This document shows, piece after piece, positions 47,531 to 55,744 of a stretch of DNA of 64,000 nucleotides. The DNA is taken from contig QJZR01000002.1 in NCBI GenBank assembly GCA_003246625.1, positions 124,001 to 188,000 of the forward strand. The letters run 5' to 3'. Below the pieces are notes generated by a model. It was not told the DNA's origin. It did no database searches and was given only the letters and a program-made list of their open reading frames with translations. Origin of the DNA: Alphaproteobacteria bacterium (GTDB lineage Bacteria; Pseudomonadota; Alphaproteobacteria; Rhodospirillales; Rhodospirillaceae). The translations under genes were made by a program, and so were the position numbers. How positions within the stretch are numbered: position 1 is the first letter of the stretch; every line of letters starts with the position of its first letter.

Positions 47531-48282
47531 CCGACGGTTATATTCTGGAGACCCAGGCCCTTGCCCTGGCTTATGGCGGCTTCCGCGCCGTCGACGGCGT
47601 CGACCTCAAGGTCAGGGAAGGGACCATCCACTCGGTGATCGGCCCCAACGGCGCGGGCAAGACCTCGCTGTTCCACTGCCTGACCGGCGGGCGGCGCCCG
47701 ACCGAGGGCAGCATCCTCTTCGCCGGAGAGGACATCACCCGCCGTCCGGCGCACCGCCGCATCGGCATCGGCATGGCGCGCAGCTTCCAGGTGACCAGCC
47801 TGTTCCAGAACCTGTCGGTGCGCGAGAACCTGCGCCTTGCCGCGCAGGGGCGGGACGGCGACCGCGCCCTGACCTTCTGGCGCTCGGTGGCCGAGGGCAA
47901 GGCGCATCTGGCCCTCGCCGACGAGGTGATGGAACGCCTGAACCTGACCGCCCGCGCGGGCGTCGCGGCGGGCGATTTGTCGCACGGCCAGCAGCGGGTG
48001 CTGGAGGTCGGCATGGCCCTGTGCGGGCGGCCGAAGATGCTGTTGCTGGACGAACCGACCTCGGGCATGGGGATCGACGACATTCCGGTGATGACCGGCC
48101 TGATTTCGGAACTCGGCCGCGACCACACGGTGATGCTGATCGAACACAACATGGGCATCGTGATGTCGATCAGTCACACCATCACGGTGATGAGCCGCGG
48201 CCAGATCCTGGTCGAGGGCAAGCCCGACGAGGTCTGCGCCGACGCCCGCGTGCGCGCGGCCTATCTGGGGGAGGCCGCCTGA
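47527..48282 (+). CDS. ABC transporter ATP-binding protein, LivG type
   Basis: 251 residues. Walker A GPNGAGKTS, signature LSHGQQR (His in place of the common Gly), Walker B MLLLDEPTSGM and the LivG-specific MARSFQVTSLFQNLSVREN. Overlaps both neighbours: 4 bp with the permease gene, 1 bp with the LivF-type gene. Confidence 0.93.
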   Translation: MTDGYILETQALALAYGGFRAVDGVDLKVREGTIHSVIGPNGAGKTSLFHCLTGGRRPTEGSILFAGEDITRRPAHRRIGIGMARSFQVTSLFQNLSVRENLRLAAQGRDGDRALTFWRSVAEGKAHLALADEVMERLNLTARAGVAAGDLSHGQQRVLEVGMALCGRPKMLLLDEPTSGMGIDDIPVMTGLISELGRDHTVMLIEHNMGIVMSISHTITVMSRGQILVEGKPDEVCADARVRAAYLGEAA

Positions 48283-48974
48283 TGCTGGAAGTCCGGGACA
48301 TCCATTCCTATTACGGCAAGAGCCACGTGCTGGAAGGCGTGTCGCTGACCGTCGGCGCGGGCGAACTGGTCACCCTGCTCGGCCGCAACGGCGCGGGCAA
48401 GACCACCACCCTGCGCAGCATCGTCGGCGTGGTGCGCCCGCGCGAGGGCGGCGTGTTCTTCGAGGGGCAGCCCCTGGCGGGCAAGGAGATCTATGAAATC
48501 GCCCGCGCCGGTATCGCCCTGGTGCCCGAGCATCGCGGCATCTTCGGCGTGCTGACGGTCGAGGAAAACCTGCGCATCGCGGTGCGCGAGGGCTGGTGGA
48601 CGCTGTCCGACATCTACGACCTGTTCCCCCGCCTGTACGAGCGCCGCCGCAACGGCGGCAACGCCCTGTCCGGCGGCGAACAGCAGATGCTGTCGATGGC
48701 GCGCGCGCTGCTCAGCAATCCCAAGCTGCTTCTCCTCGACGAACCGACCGAGGGCCTGGCGCCGGTGATCGTCGACGAGATCGTCAAGACCTTGATCGAC
48801 ATCCGGCGCACCGGCATGTCGGTTCTTCTGGTGGAGCAGAATCTGGCGGTGTGCGAAAAGCTCGCCGACCGCCATTACGTTCTGGAGCAAGGCCGGATCG
48901 TCTATTCCGGCAGCGCCGCCGACTTCGCGGCGGATCGTTCGATCCGGGACCGGTATCTCGCGCTCGGCGCCTGA
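48282..48974 (+). CDS. ABC transporter ATP-binding protein, LivF type
   Basis: 230 residues, the short LivF form. Begins MLEVRDIHSYYGKSHVLEG, Walker A GRNGAGKTTT, PEHRGIFGVLTVEENL, signature LSGGEQQM and Walker B LLLLDEPTEGLAP. Together with LivG it powers the importer. Confidence 0.94.
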   Translation: MLEVRDIHSYYGKSHVLEGVSLTVGAGELVTLLGRNGAGKTTTLRSIVGVVRPREGGVFFEGQPLAGKEIYEIARAGIALVPEHRGIFGVLTVEENLRIAVREGWWTLSDIYDLFPRLYERRRNGGNALSGGEQQMLSMARALLSNPKLLLLDEPTEGLAPVIVDEIVKTLIDIRRTGMSVLLVEQNLAVCEKLADRHYVLEQGRIVYSGSAADFAADRSIRDRYLALGA

Positions 48975-49000
48975 TTCGTCCCGAAACAAGGGTGGGTGGA

Positions 49001-50251
49001 ATGGGTGGTGATTCGTTATCCAACATGACCGTCGACGGCGACCGTTTGTGGCGCTCGCTGATGGATCTGGCCGAAATCGGCGCGACGGCGAAGGGCGGCG
49101 TCGCGCGGCTGGCGCTGACCGAACTCGACGGCCAGGCGCGGCGCTTGTTCATCTCCTGGTGCGAGGCGGCGGGGCTGTCCGTCTCGGTGGACGAAATCGG
49201 CAACATCTTCGCCCGGCGGGCGGGGCGCAACCCCGACCTGCCGCCGGTGATGATGGGCAGCCACATCGACACCCAGCCGACCGGCGGCAAGTTCGACGGC
49301 TGCTTCGGCGTGATGGCGGGGCTCGAGGTGATGCGCACCTTAAACGACCTCGGCATCGAGACCGAGGCGCCGATGGAAGTGGTCGCCTGGACCAACGAGG
49401 AAGGCTCGCGCTTTCCGCCGTGCATGATGGGCTCCGGCGTCTTCATCGGGAAGTTCGGCCTGGAGGAAACCCGGGCGAAGGTCGACGACGCGGGCCTGTC
49501 GGTCGGCGACGAACTCGACCGCATCGGCTTTTCCGGGCCGCGTCCGGTCACCGGCCATGCCGTCGGCTCCTATTTCGAGGCGCACATCGAACAAGGCCCG
49601 ATTCTCTTCGACGAGGGCAAGACCATCGGCGTGGTCATCGGCACCCTGGGGCAGAAGTGGTTCGACCTGACCCTGACCGGGCAGGAAGCGCACGCCGGTC
49701 CCACCCCGATGCGCCGCCGCAAGGACGCGCTGCTGGCCGCCGCCGACGTGGTGCGCGCGGTCAACGCCATCGCCCTCGACGCCGGGGAAAACGCCTGCGG
49801 CACGGTCGGCTGCCTGAACGTGTTCCCCGCCTCGCGCAACGTCATCCCCGGCCGGGTCGATTTGACCATCGACCTGCGCCATTGGCAGGCCGAGGTGCTG
49901 GACGGCATGGTCGCCGCCCTGAAGGCGCAGATCGCCGACATCTCGCGCCGCAGCGGGGTCGCCGCCGAGCTGACCCCCACCGCCGATTTCCCGCCGCTGC
50001 ATTTCCACGACGATTGCGTCGCGGCGGTGCAGGGGGCGGCGTCGCGCCTGGGTTATTCCCGGCGCGAGATCGTCTCCGGCGCCGGGCACGACGCCATCTT
50101 CCTGGCCGAAGTCGCCCCCGCCGGAATGATCTTCGTTCCCTGCGAGAACGGCATCAGCCACAACGAGGAAGAAAACGCCAAGTCCGAGGATCTGGCCGCC
50201 GGGGCCTCGGTGCTGTTGCACGCGGCGCTGTGCCGCGCCGGAATCGTCTGA
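49001..50251 (+). CDS. Zn-dependent M20 amidohydrolase, carbamoylase/allantoate amidohydrolase type
   Basis: 416 residues of the M20 group that includes N-carbamoyl-L-amino acid hydrolase, beta-ureidopropionase and allantoate amidohydrolase. Metal and catalytic residues are visible: His88 and Asp99 in GSHIDTQPTGGKFDG, Glu133 and Glu134 in TNEEGSRFP, EAHIEQGP, and a C-terminal SGAGHDAIFLAE. It hydrolyses an N-carbamoyl or ureido bond; the exact substrate cannot be told. It lies 26 bp after the importer genes. ATG 49025 is a second possible start. Confidence 0.9.
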   Translation: MGGDSLSNMTVDGDRLWRSLMDLAEIGATAKGGVARLALTELDGQARRLFISWCEAAGLSVSVDEIGNIFARRAGRNPDLPPVMMGSHIDTQPTGGKFDGCFGVMAGLEVMRTLNDLGIETEAPMEVVAWTNEEGSRFPPCMMGSGVFIGKFGLEETRAKVDDAGLSVGDELDRIGFSGPRPVTGHAVGSYFEAHIEQGPILFDEGKTIGVVIGTLGQKWFDLTLTGQEAHAGPTPMRRRKDALLAAADVVRAVNAIALDAGENACGTVGCLNVFPASRNVIPGRVDLTIDLRHWQAEVLDGMVAALKAQIADISRRSGVAAELTPTADFPPLHFHDDCVAAVQGAASRLGYSRREIVSGAGHDAIFLAEVAPAGMIFVPCENGISHNEEENAKSEDLAAGASVLLHAALCRAGIV

Positions 50252-50262
50252 AGGAGACCACG

Positions 50263-51672
50263 ATGTCCGCATCCACCGAGGTCGGCGAACTTTCCGCCGC
50301 CGAACTCTCCGAACTGTACCGCGCGAAGAAGCTGTCGCCGGTGGAGGCGACGCAGGCCGCGTTGGCTCGCATCGACCGTTTCAACGCCGCGGTCAACGCC
50401 TATTGCCATGTCGATCCGGCGGGCGCCCTGGCCGCGGCCAGGGAGTCCGAGGCACGTTGGGCGAAGGGCGAACCCCTGAGCCCGATCGACGGCGTGCCGT
50501 CGTCGATCAAGGACCTGACCTATGCCAAGGGCATGCCGACGCGGAAGGGGTCGTTCTCGACAAGCGACGCCCCGGCCGCCGAGGACGCGCCGTTCTCCGC
50601 CCGCATGCGCGAGGCGGGGGCGGTGATCCTGGGCAAGACCGCCACCCCGGAATTCGGCTGGAAGGGGGTCACCGACAACCCGCTGTTCGGCGTTACCCGC
50701 AACCCCTGGAACACCGGCCGGACCTCCGGCGGGTCGTCGGGCGGCGCGGCGGCGGCGGCGGCGCTGAACATGGGGGTGCTGCATCAGGGCAGCGACGCGG
50801 GCGGCTCCATCCGCATTCCCTGCGGCTTCTGCGGCGTGTTCGGCATCAAGCCGACCTTCGGCGTGATTCCGCAGTGGCCGGCCTCGGCGATGACCACGCT
50901 GTCCCACATGGGGCCGGTCACCCGCACGGTGAAGGACGCGGCGTTGATGCTCAACGCCGTCGCCCGGCCCGATCCCCGCGACTGGTACGCCGGATCCTTC
51001 TTCCCCGGCGACTGGACCGAGGAACTGGACGCCCCGCTGGCCGGGTTGCGCGTCGCCTATAGCCGCGACCTCGGTTATGTGAAGGTGCGCGCCGACGTCG
51101 CCGCCCGCGTCGACGCCGCGGTGACCCGCCTGCGCATGCTGGGCGCCGTCGTCGAGGAAGCCGACCCCGGCTTCGCCGACCCCATCGAAACCTTCAACGC
51201 GCTGTGGTACGCAGGCGCGGCGAAGCTGCTGGACACCATTCCCGCCGAGCAGCGGGAAAAGGTCGATCCCGGCCTGCGCGCCATCGCCGAACAGGGACGC
51301 GGTTTGCCGATCGTCTCCTACATGCATGCGATGGACGCCCGCGCCGCGCTCGGCGAGCTGATGGGGAAATTCCACCGGACCTACGACCTGTTGGTCACGC
51401 CGATGCTGCCGATCACCGCCTTCGCCGCCGGACGCAACGCGCCCGCGGGCGACAAGGACGGCGACTGGGTGGCGTGGACGCCCTTTACCTTCCCCTTCAA
51501 CATGACGCAGCAGCCCGCCGCCAGCCTGCCTTGCGGCTTCGCCGACGACGGCCTGCCGGTCGGCCTGCACGTCGTCGCCGCGAAGTTCGAGGACGCCCTG
51601 GTGATGCGTGCCTGCGCCGCCCTGGAACGCGCCCTGCCGCCGGTTTTCCCCAAGGCCCCGAAGGCGGGGTGA
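50263..51672 (+). CDS. Amidase (amidase signature family)
   Basis: 469 residues with the full Ser-cisSer-Lys triad: Lys83 in SSIKDL, Ser158 in SGGSSGG and Ser182 in GSDAGGSIRIP. Amidase signature enzymes hydrolyse amides; close relatives include AtzE-like and glutamyl-amidotransferase-like enzymes, but the absence of GatB/GatC neighbours argues against tRNA work. It starts 11 bp after the M20 gene, with AAGGAGA ahead of it, and is the last gene of the module. Confidence 0.92.
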   Translation: MSASTEVGELSAAELSELYRAKKLSPVEATQAALARIDRFNAAVNAYCHVDPAGALAAARESEARWAKGEPLSPIDGVPSSIKDLTYAKGMPTRKGSFSTSDAPAAEDAPFSARMREAGAVILGKTATPEFGWKGVTDNPLFGVTRNPWNTGRTSGGSSGGAAAAAALNMGVLHQGSDAGGSIRIPCGFCGVFGIKPTFGVIPQWPASAMTTLSHMGPVTRTVKDAALMLNAVARPDPRDWYAGSFFPGDWTEELDAPLAGLRVAYSRDLGYVKVRADVAARVDAAVTRLRMLGAVVEEADPGFADPIETFNALWYAGAAKLLDTIPAEQREKVDPGLRAIAEQGRGLPIVSYMHAMDARAALGELMGKFHRTYDLLVTPMLPITAFAAGRNAPAGDKDGDWVAWTPFTFPFNMTQQPAASLPCGFADDGLPVGLHVVAAKFEDALVMRACAALERALPPVFPKAPKAG

Positions 51673-51686
51673 GACGAAAAAACCTC

Positions 51687-51709
51687 GCGGAGGGTGTTGG
51701 ACCCTCCGC
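51687..51709. terminator. Terminator between the amidase and dsbD genes
   Basis: GCGGAGGGT, loop GTTGG, ACCCTCCGC. On the minus strand it is followed by GAGGTTTTTTCG, which suits dsbD; on the plus strand CTTTTTT comes 11 nt later. Confidence 0.8.
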
Positions 51710-51777
51710 ACCTCCCATTCCTTTTTTCGCCGCGTGACGGTTTTATCGCGCTACGCGCAAAAACTTGGAATGGGGTT

Positions 51778-51816
51778 CGGGGCCTAAGGCCCCGACGGGT
51801 CCAGGGCGGAGCCCCG
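51778..51816. repeat. GC-rich palindromic element covering the dsbD stop
   Basis: CGGGGCCT-A-AGGCCCCG (51778-51794) followed by GGGCGGAGCCCCG (51804-51816). The latter is the reverse complement of the 13-mer seen before prmC at 26270-26282. The element encodes the last DsbD residues (about SALDPSGP), suggesting the gene end was reshaped by it. Confidence 0.4.
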
Positions 51817-53325
51817 GCCTGGTTCTATCTTCCCCAGCGCGTCCAGCACGATTCCCGGCGTCAGCAGTTCCGGCAGCAGCGTCGGCGTTTTCGCCCCCGG
51901 CGGGTAGAGGGCGTAGACGGGGACGCCGTTGCGGCCGAGCCCGGCCAGCGCCTTGCCGATCGCCGGGTCGCGGCGGGTCCAGTCGGCGGTCAGGCGGACG
52001 ACGCCCTTTTCGGCGAAGGCGGCGGTCACGGCGGGGTCGGCGAGGGCGGCGCGCTTGTTGACCTGGCAGGTGACGCACCAGGCGGCGGTGAAGTCGACGA
52101 ACACCGGTTTGCCCTCGGCGCGCAGGGCGGCGAGGCGGCTTTCCGAGAAGGCGTTCTCGGCGGGCGGCGGCGGCGCCACCTGTTGCGCGAGGACGAAGCC
52201 CAGCCACAGCGCGGCGGCGAACATCGGCACGGAGAGGACCTGCCGCAGGCGGATCGTCCAGGGGCCGGGGCGGGGCAGCAGGCGGGCGGCGGCGGGGACG
52301 AAGCCGAGCACGGCGAAGGGCAGGGCGAACCCGGCGCCGACGGTCAGAATCACGGCGAAGGCGACGGGCGGCGTCTGGGTGGCGGCGAAGCCGATCGCCG
52401 CGCCCATCATCGGCGCGGTGCAGGGGCTGGCGACGGCGACGGCGAGAAGCCCGGTAGCGAAGGGGCCTTGCGCCACCGGCAGGCGCGCGGTCAGCGACGG
52501 GGGCAGGCCGCCCATCGGCAGGATGCCGGAAAGGTCGAGGCCGATCAGCAGCATCAGCAGGGCGAGGACGGCGACCACGACGGGGCTTTGCAACTGGTAT
52601 CCCCAGCCGAGCGCCGCGCCCCCGGCGGCCAGTCCGGCGAGGACGCCGCCCAGCGCGGCGAACCCGGCGAGGACGCCGCCCATGTAGAGCAGGCCGTCCC
52701 GGCGGGCGGCGGCGCGGTCGCGGGCGGCCAGTCCGGCGACGTGCAGGGCCTTCAACGCCAGCACCGGCAGGACGCAGGGCATCAGGTTGAGCAGCAGGCC
52801 GCCGAGAAGGGCGAGGCCGAGCGCGGCGAGCAGACCGGCGGTGGCGGCGGGCGGCGGCGCGGCGGCGTGCAGGAGCAGCGACAGGTCGGCGCCGCCGGGA
52901 ATGCAGATATTCTTGCAGGCGAGCCAGGTGACGCGGGCGTTCACCGGCAGCACCGCCGCCCCCGGCGGCGTGGCGGCGCGCGCGGTGAAGCGGACCTCGC
53001 CATCGTAGCCGAAGGTGGTCAGGCCTCCTTCGTCGAAGGCTTTGTGCGGCGGATAGATCAGGTCGCCGACGCTGGCCCCCGGCGGCAGCCGCCAGGCGAT
53101 CTCGGTGGGCAGTCCGGCGTCGCCGGGATCGCGGGCATAGATGTGCCAGCCCGGCGCTAGTCGGAACAGCACCGTCAGGTCCACGGACTGGCCGGGGGTG
53201 AAGCCGTCCTCGCCGGAGAGCAGCCGGACCTCGGCCTCCGGGGTGCGGGCCACCGGGGTTTCCGCCCGCGCCGGTAAGGCGGCGAGGCAGAGCAGCAAGG
53301 CAAGCAGGCGGCAAAGGGCGGTCAT
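51784..53325 (-). CDS. dsbD: Thiol:disulfide interchange protein DsbD
   Basis: 513 residues. Signal peptide LLALLLCLAALPARAE, then the periplasmic alpha domain with WLACKNICIPGG, a membrane domain of about 8 segments with LMPCVLPVL and ASPCTAPMMG, and a C-terminal thioredoxin domain with AAWCVTCQ. It passes electrons from cytoplasmic thioredoxin to periplasmic partners such as DsbC or cytochrome c maturation factors. All three Cys pairs are intact. The C-terminus runs into a GC-rich repeat. Confidence 0.94.
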   Translation of the reverse strand: MTALCRLLALLLCLAALPARAETPVARTPEAEVRLLSGEDGFTPGQSVDLTVLFRLAPGWHIYARDPGDAGLPTEIAWRLPPGASVGDLIYPPHKAFDEGGLTTFGYDGEVRFTARAATPPGAAVLPVNARVTWLACKNICIPGGADLSLLLHAAAPPPAATAGLLAALGLALLGGLLLNLMPCVLPVLALKALHVAGLAARDRAAARRDGLLYMGGVLAGFAALGGVLAGLAAGGAALGWGYQLQSPVVVAVLALLMLLIGLDLSGILPMGGLPPSLTARLPVAQGPFATGLLAVAVASPCTAPMMGAAIGFAATQTPPVAFAVILTVGAGFALPFAVLGFVPAAARLLPRPGPWTIRLRQVLSVPMFAAALWLGFVLAQQVAPPPPAENAFSESRLAALRAEGKPVFVDFTAAWCVTCQVNKRAALADPAVTAAFAEKGVVRLTADWTRRDPAIGKALAGLGRNGVPVYALYPPGAKTPTLLPELLTPGIVLDALGKIEPGRGSALDPSGP

Positions 53326-53381
53326 CGGCGGAGCCTCCCACGGCGGGGAAAACGCGTCAATCCCCGGGGGGCGAATAAAAA

Positions 53382-53480
53382 GGCAGCCGGTTTTGCGACC
53401 GGCTGCCAGTGGACCCTGAGAGAGGGAGGCTGAACACTGTCAGTCCACCTGTCCTTGTACGTGGTGCGCGCCGTGTAGAA
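53382..53480 (-). ncRNA. Candidate small RNA or 3' end RNA ending at a strong terminator
   Basis: On the minus strand a stretch with GTGGAC/GTCCAC arms and a CCTCCCTCTCTC segment leads into GGCAGCCGGT (53407-53398), loop CGCAAA, ACCGGCTGCC (53391-53382) and TTTTTATT. No open reading frame fits. The cobW gene upstream already has its own AT-rich hairpin, so this second terminator implies a separate or processed RNA. The C/U-rich loop could pair with ribosome binding sites. The 5' end is a guess; no clear promoter is seen. Confidence 0.3.
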
Positions 53481-53526
53481 ATCAAGAATTAGGCAAGGAA
53501 TGCCGCATAGAAAATTGAAAAAGAAA

Positions 53527-53548
53527 GATAATAACCGTAACGATTATC
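53527..53548 (-). terminator. AT-rich hairpin at the cobW stop
   Basis: GATAAT (53527-53532) and ATTATC (53543-53548) form a stem that includes the cobW stop; on the minus strand TTTCTTTTTC follows. Weak stem but good T tail. Confidence 0.45.
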
Positions 53549-54566
53549 CGGGAATGACGTTTTCTTCCGGCTGTCCGGTCAAGAGTTCCAGATGTTCCGG
53601 CGGGGTGTCGGAAATCAGGACGACGCGGTTTTCCAGTTCCGGCGGGCAGGAGTCCAGGGGCTGCGCCGGATAGGCGACGTGCCGCACCCCGTGCAGGGCG
53701 TGGAGGGCGCCGTCGGCGCAGCGGACGATGCCCTTCAGGCGCAGCACCCGCCCATCGTTGAGGGAAAGGAACAGGCGGACGCGGCTTTCCAGGGCGGCGC
53801 GCGGCCAGCCGGAGGCCAGGGACAGCGCGGTGGCGGCGATGCCGTCGCGGTGGTCGTGGGGATGGTCGTGCCCGTGGTGGCCGTGGTCGTGCGGATGGTC
53901 GTGATGATGGCGCTGCGGGGGCAGGGGGCGGGCCGGATCGAAGCAACCGGTGAGCAGGGCGGCGGCGACCTCGCCATGGCGCATCGTGACGATTTCCGCC
54001 AGGGGGTTGATCCCGGCCAGGCGGGTTTTCAGCCTGTCCAGCGCCGCCGCGTCGGCGCGGTCGGCCTTGGAAATCAGCAACCGGTCGGCGATCGCAGCCT
54101 GGGCGCGGGCCTCGGCCCGCTGGTCCAGGTGGGCTTCGCCGTGTTCGCCGTCGACCACCGTGGCGATGCCGTCGATGCGGTAGACGCTGGCCAGCACCGG
54201 TTCCTTGAGCAGGGTGGCGAGGATCGGCGCGGGGTCGGCCAGGCCCGAGGTTTCGATCAGCAGGCGGGAGAATTCCGGGACGCGCCCGCGCACCCGCGAA
54301 AAATGCAGGTCGCGCAGGGCATCGATCATTTCGCCGCGCAGGGCGCAGCAGACGCAGCCGGTGGGCAGGGTGACCACCTCGCCCGGGATATCGCGGACCA
54401 GGGCGGAATCGATGCCGACGTTGCCGAATTCGTTGATCAGCACCGCCGCGTCGGCGAAGGCCGGGTCGCGGACCAGGGCGTTGAGCAGGGTGCTTTTCCC
54501 GGCGCCGAGAAAACCGGTGATCAGGGTGACCGGCAGGCGCGGGTCGCGGGCGGCGGCAAGGGGCAT
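53544..54566 (-). CDS. COG0523 (CobW/ZigA/YjiA) GTPase metallochaperone
   Basis: 340 residues. Walker A GFLGAGKST at 18-26, the family's metal motif C71-V-C73-C74 in TGCVCCALRGE, SKADRAD as the GTP guanine motif (family form of NKxD) and a C-terminal CobW_C domain. Between the domains, at about 216-238, lies a His/Asp-rich stretch with more than a dozen His, a probable metal store. Zinc is the likeliest metal, cobalt or nickel possible; no cobalamin genes are near. ATG 54566 follows GGAAG. Confidence 0.9.
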   Translation of the reverse strand: MPLAAARDPRLPVTLITGFLGAGKSTLLNALVRDPAFADAAVLINEFGNVGIDSALVRDIPGEVVTLPTGCVCCALRGEMIDALRDLHFSRVRGRVPEFSRLLIETSGLADPAPILATLLKEPVLASVYRIDGIATVVDGEHGEAHLDQRAEARAQAAIADRLLISKADRADAAALDRLKTRLAGINPLAEIVTMRHGEVAAALLTGCFDPARPLPPQRHHHDHPHDHGHHGHDHPHDHRDGIAATALSLASGWPRAALESRVRLFLSLNDGRVLRLKGIVRCADGALHALHGVRHVAYPAQPLDSCPPELENRVVLISDTPPEHLELLTGQPEENVIPG

Positions 54567-54706
54567 CGTGGCGCTTCCGGTTGCGGGGCGGGCTTTTCGA
54601 GGTAGAGGCACGATCCCTTGGTGTCAAGGCCGGGGGAACGGTTGACGCGCGCCCCGCGCGGGGCGGATACTTCGCCGATGCGTCGCGGCCTGGGCGAGAG
54701 GACGGT

Positions 54707-55339
54707 ATGGTCGGTTCCGGTGAATGGGTGCGGGGAGTTCTGGTCGCGGCGGCGCTTCTGGCGGTTTCCGGCGGCGCGGCGCGGGCCGACGACGCCGCGC
54801 CCCCGCCGTCCGCGGACCTTGCCGACGACATCGTGCAGATGTTTTCGTGGATCGACGACCGCCTGACCGAGGTGATTCGCGCCGGGCAGCCGGATGCCGA
54901 ACCCACGGCGAAGGCGGCGCCGGAGGCTGAACCCGCGCCTGCGCCCGCGCCCGTGCCAGAGCCGGTGGCCCAACCCGCGCCCCAACCCGCCGCGCCGCCC
55001 GCCGTTCCGGTGGCGGCGTCCCAACCGGAAACGCCGGAAACCGCCGCTCCCGAGGGGGAGGGGAACCCCCTGCTCGATCTGGTGAATTGGCTGGATACGC
55101 AACTGGAGGCGGGGGCCGAGGCCTCGCGTTCCGCCGACGCGCCCGTCGTCACGCCGCCGCCGTCCACCGCCGCCGCGCCGCCATCCGCGCAACCCGCGCC
55201 CGTCGCCGCCGCGCAGCCGCAGGCCGCGCCGACGCCGGTTCCGGCCGAGCCGGTGGTCACCGCCGAGCCGTTGGACCTGACCGGTTCGGCGCAGGGTCCG
55301 GCGAATGCCGGTGGGCGCGGCGGACTTTTGGTCCGCTAG
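54707..55339 (+). CDS. Exported Ala/Pro-rich protein with a duplicated short motif, family unknown
   Basis: 210 residues. A signal peptide ([17 protein letters not shown], cleavage before DDA) sends it to the periplasm. Two short helical segments resemble each other: [16 protein letters not shown] at about 45-60 and [15 protein letters not shown] at about 124-138. Each is flanked by long Pro/Ala/Glu stretches that must be extended. ATG 54707 follows GAGAGGACGG. The stop shares CTAG with the convergent hisI stop. No family recognised; a periplasmic tether or binding-peptide display is only a guess. Confidence 0.72.
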   Translation: MVGSGEWVRGVLVAAALLAVSGGAARADDAAPPPSADLADDIVQMFSWIDDRLTEVIRAGQPDAEPTAKAAPEAEPAPAPAPVPEPVAQPAPQPAAPPAVPVAASQPETPETAAPEGEGNPLLDLVNWLDTQLEAGAEASRSADAPVVTPPPSTAAAPPSAQPAPVAAAQPQAAPTPVPAEPVVTAEPLDLTGSAQGPANAGGRGGLLVR

Positions 55340-55737
55340 CCCTTCTTGCCGTAGAGTTCGGCTTCGGAAATCTCGGGATCCATCAGGACCGTGAAGCCGT
55401 CCTTGCCCCATTCCCGGTAGAAGCAGGTGCGCCGCCCGGTATGGCAGGCGACGCCCTTCTGGTTCACCAGCAGCAGCAGGGTGTCGCCGTCGCAGTCCGG
55501 GCGCAGCGCCACCAGGGTCTGCACCTGGCCCGAGGATTCCCCCTTCCGCCACAGCGACTTGCGCGACCGCGACCAATAGCAGACGTGGCCGGTGGCCAGG
55601 GTCTCGGCCAGGGAGTCGCGGTTCATCCAGGCCATCATCAGCACTTCGCCGGTGTCGGCCTGCTGCGCGATGGCGGGGATCAGGCCGTCGGCGTCGAAGG
55701 CGAGGGCGTCGAACAGGGCGGATAGATCGGTTTCCAT
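55336..55737 (-). CDS. hisI: Phosphoribosyl-AMP cyclohydrolase
   Basis: Third step of histidine synthesis. 133 residues, stand-alone form without the HisE domain. Typical [24 protein letters not shown], and zinc ligands in PDCDGDTLL and [16 protein letters not shown] 55737, 7 bp after the metC stop, so it is the last gene of the nudF-sseA-metC-hisI unit. Confidence 0.96.
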   Translation of the reverse strand: METDLSALFDALAFDADGLIPAIAQQADTGEVLMMAWMNRDSLAETLATGHVCYWSRSRKSLWRKGESSGQVQTLVALRPDCDGDTLLLLVNQKGVACHTGRRTCFYREWGKDGFTVLMDPEISEAELYGKKG

Positions 55738-55744
55738 AATTTTC

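Noticed and set aside
42500-51672. Genomic island inserted at tRNA-Arg
   Set aside because: No integrase, no repeat of the tRNA 3' end further on, and codon use matches the surroundings. Only the 43480-43570 stretch is AT-rich, as expected for a promoter.
50263-51672. GatA subunit of the tRNA amidotransferase
   Set aside because: No gatB or gatC nearby and the gene is part of a catabolic transporter operon.
53527-53548. Zur binding site
   Set aside because: The GATAAT/ATTATC repeat lies at the end of the cobW gene and not at a promoter; the T-rich tail fits a terminator better.
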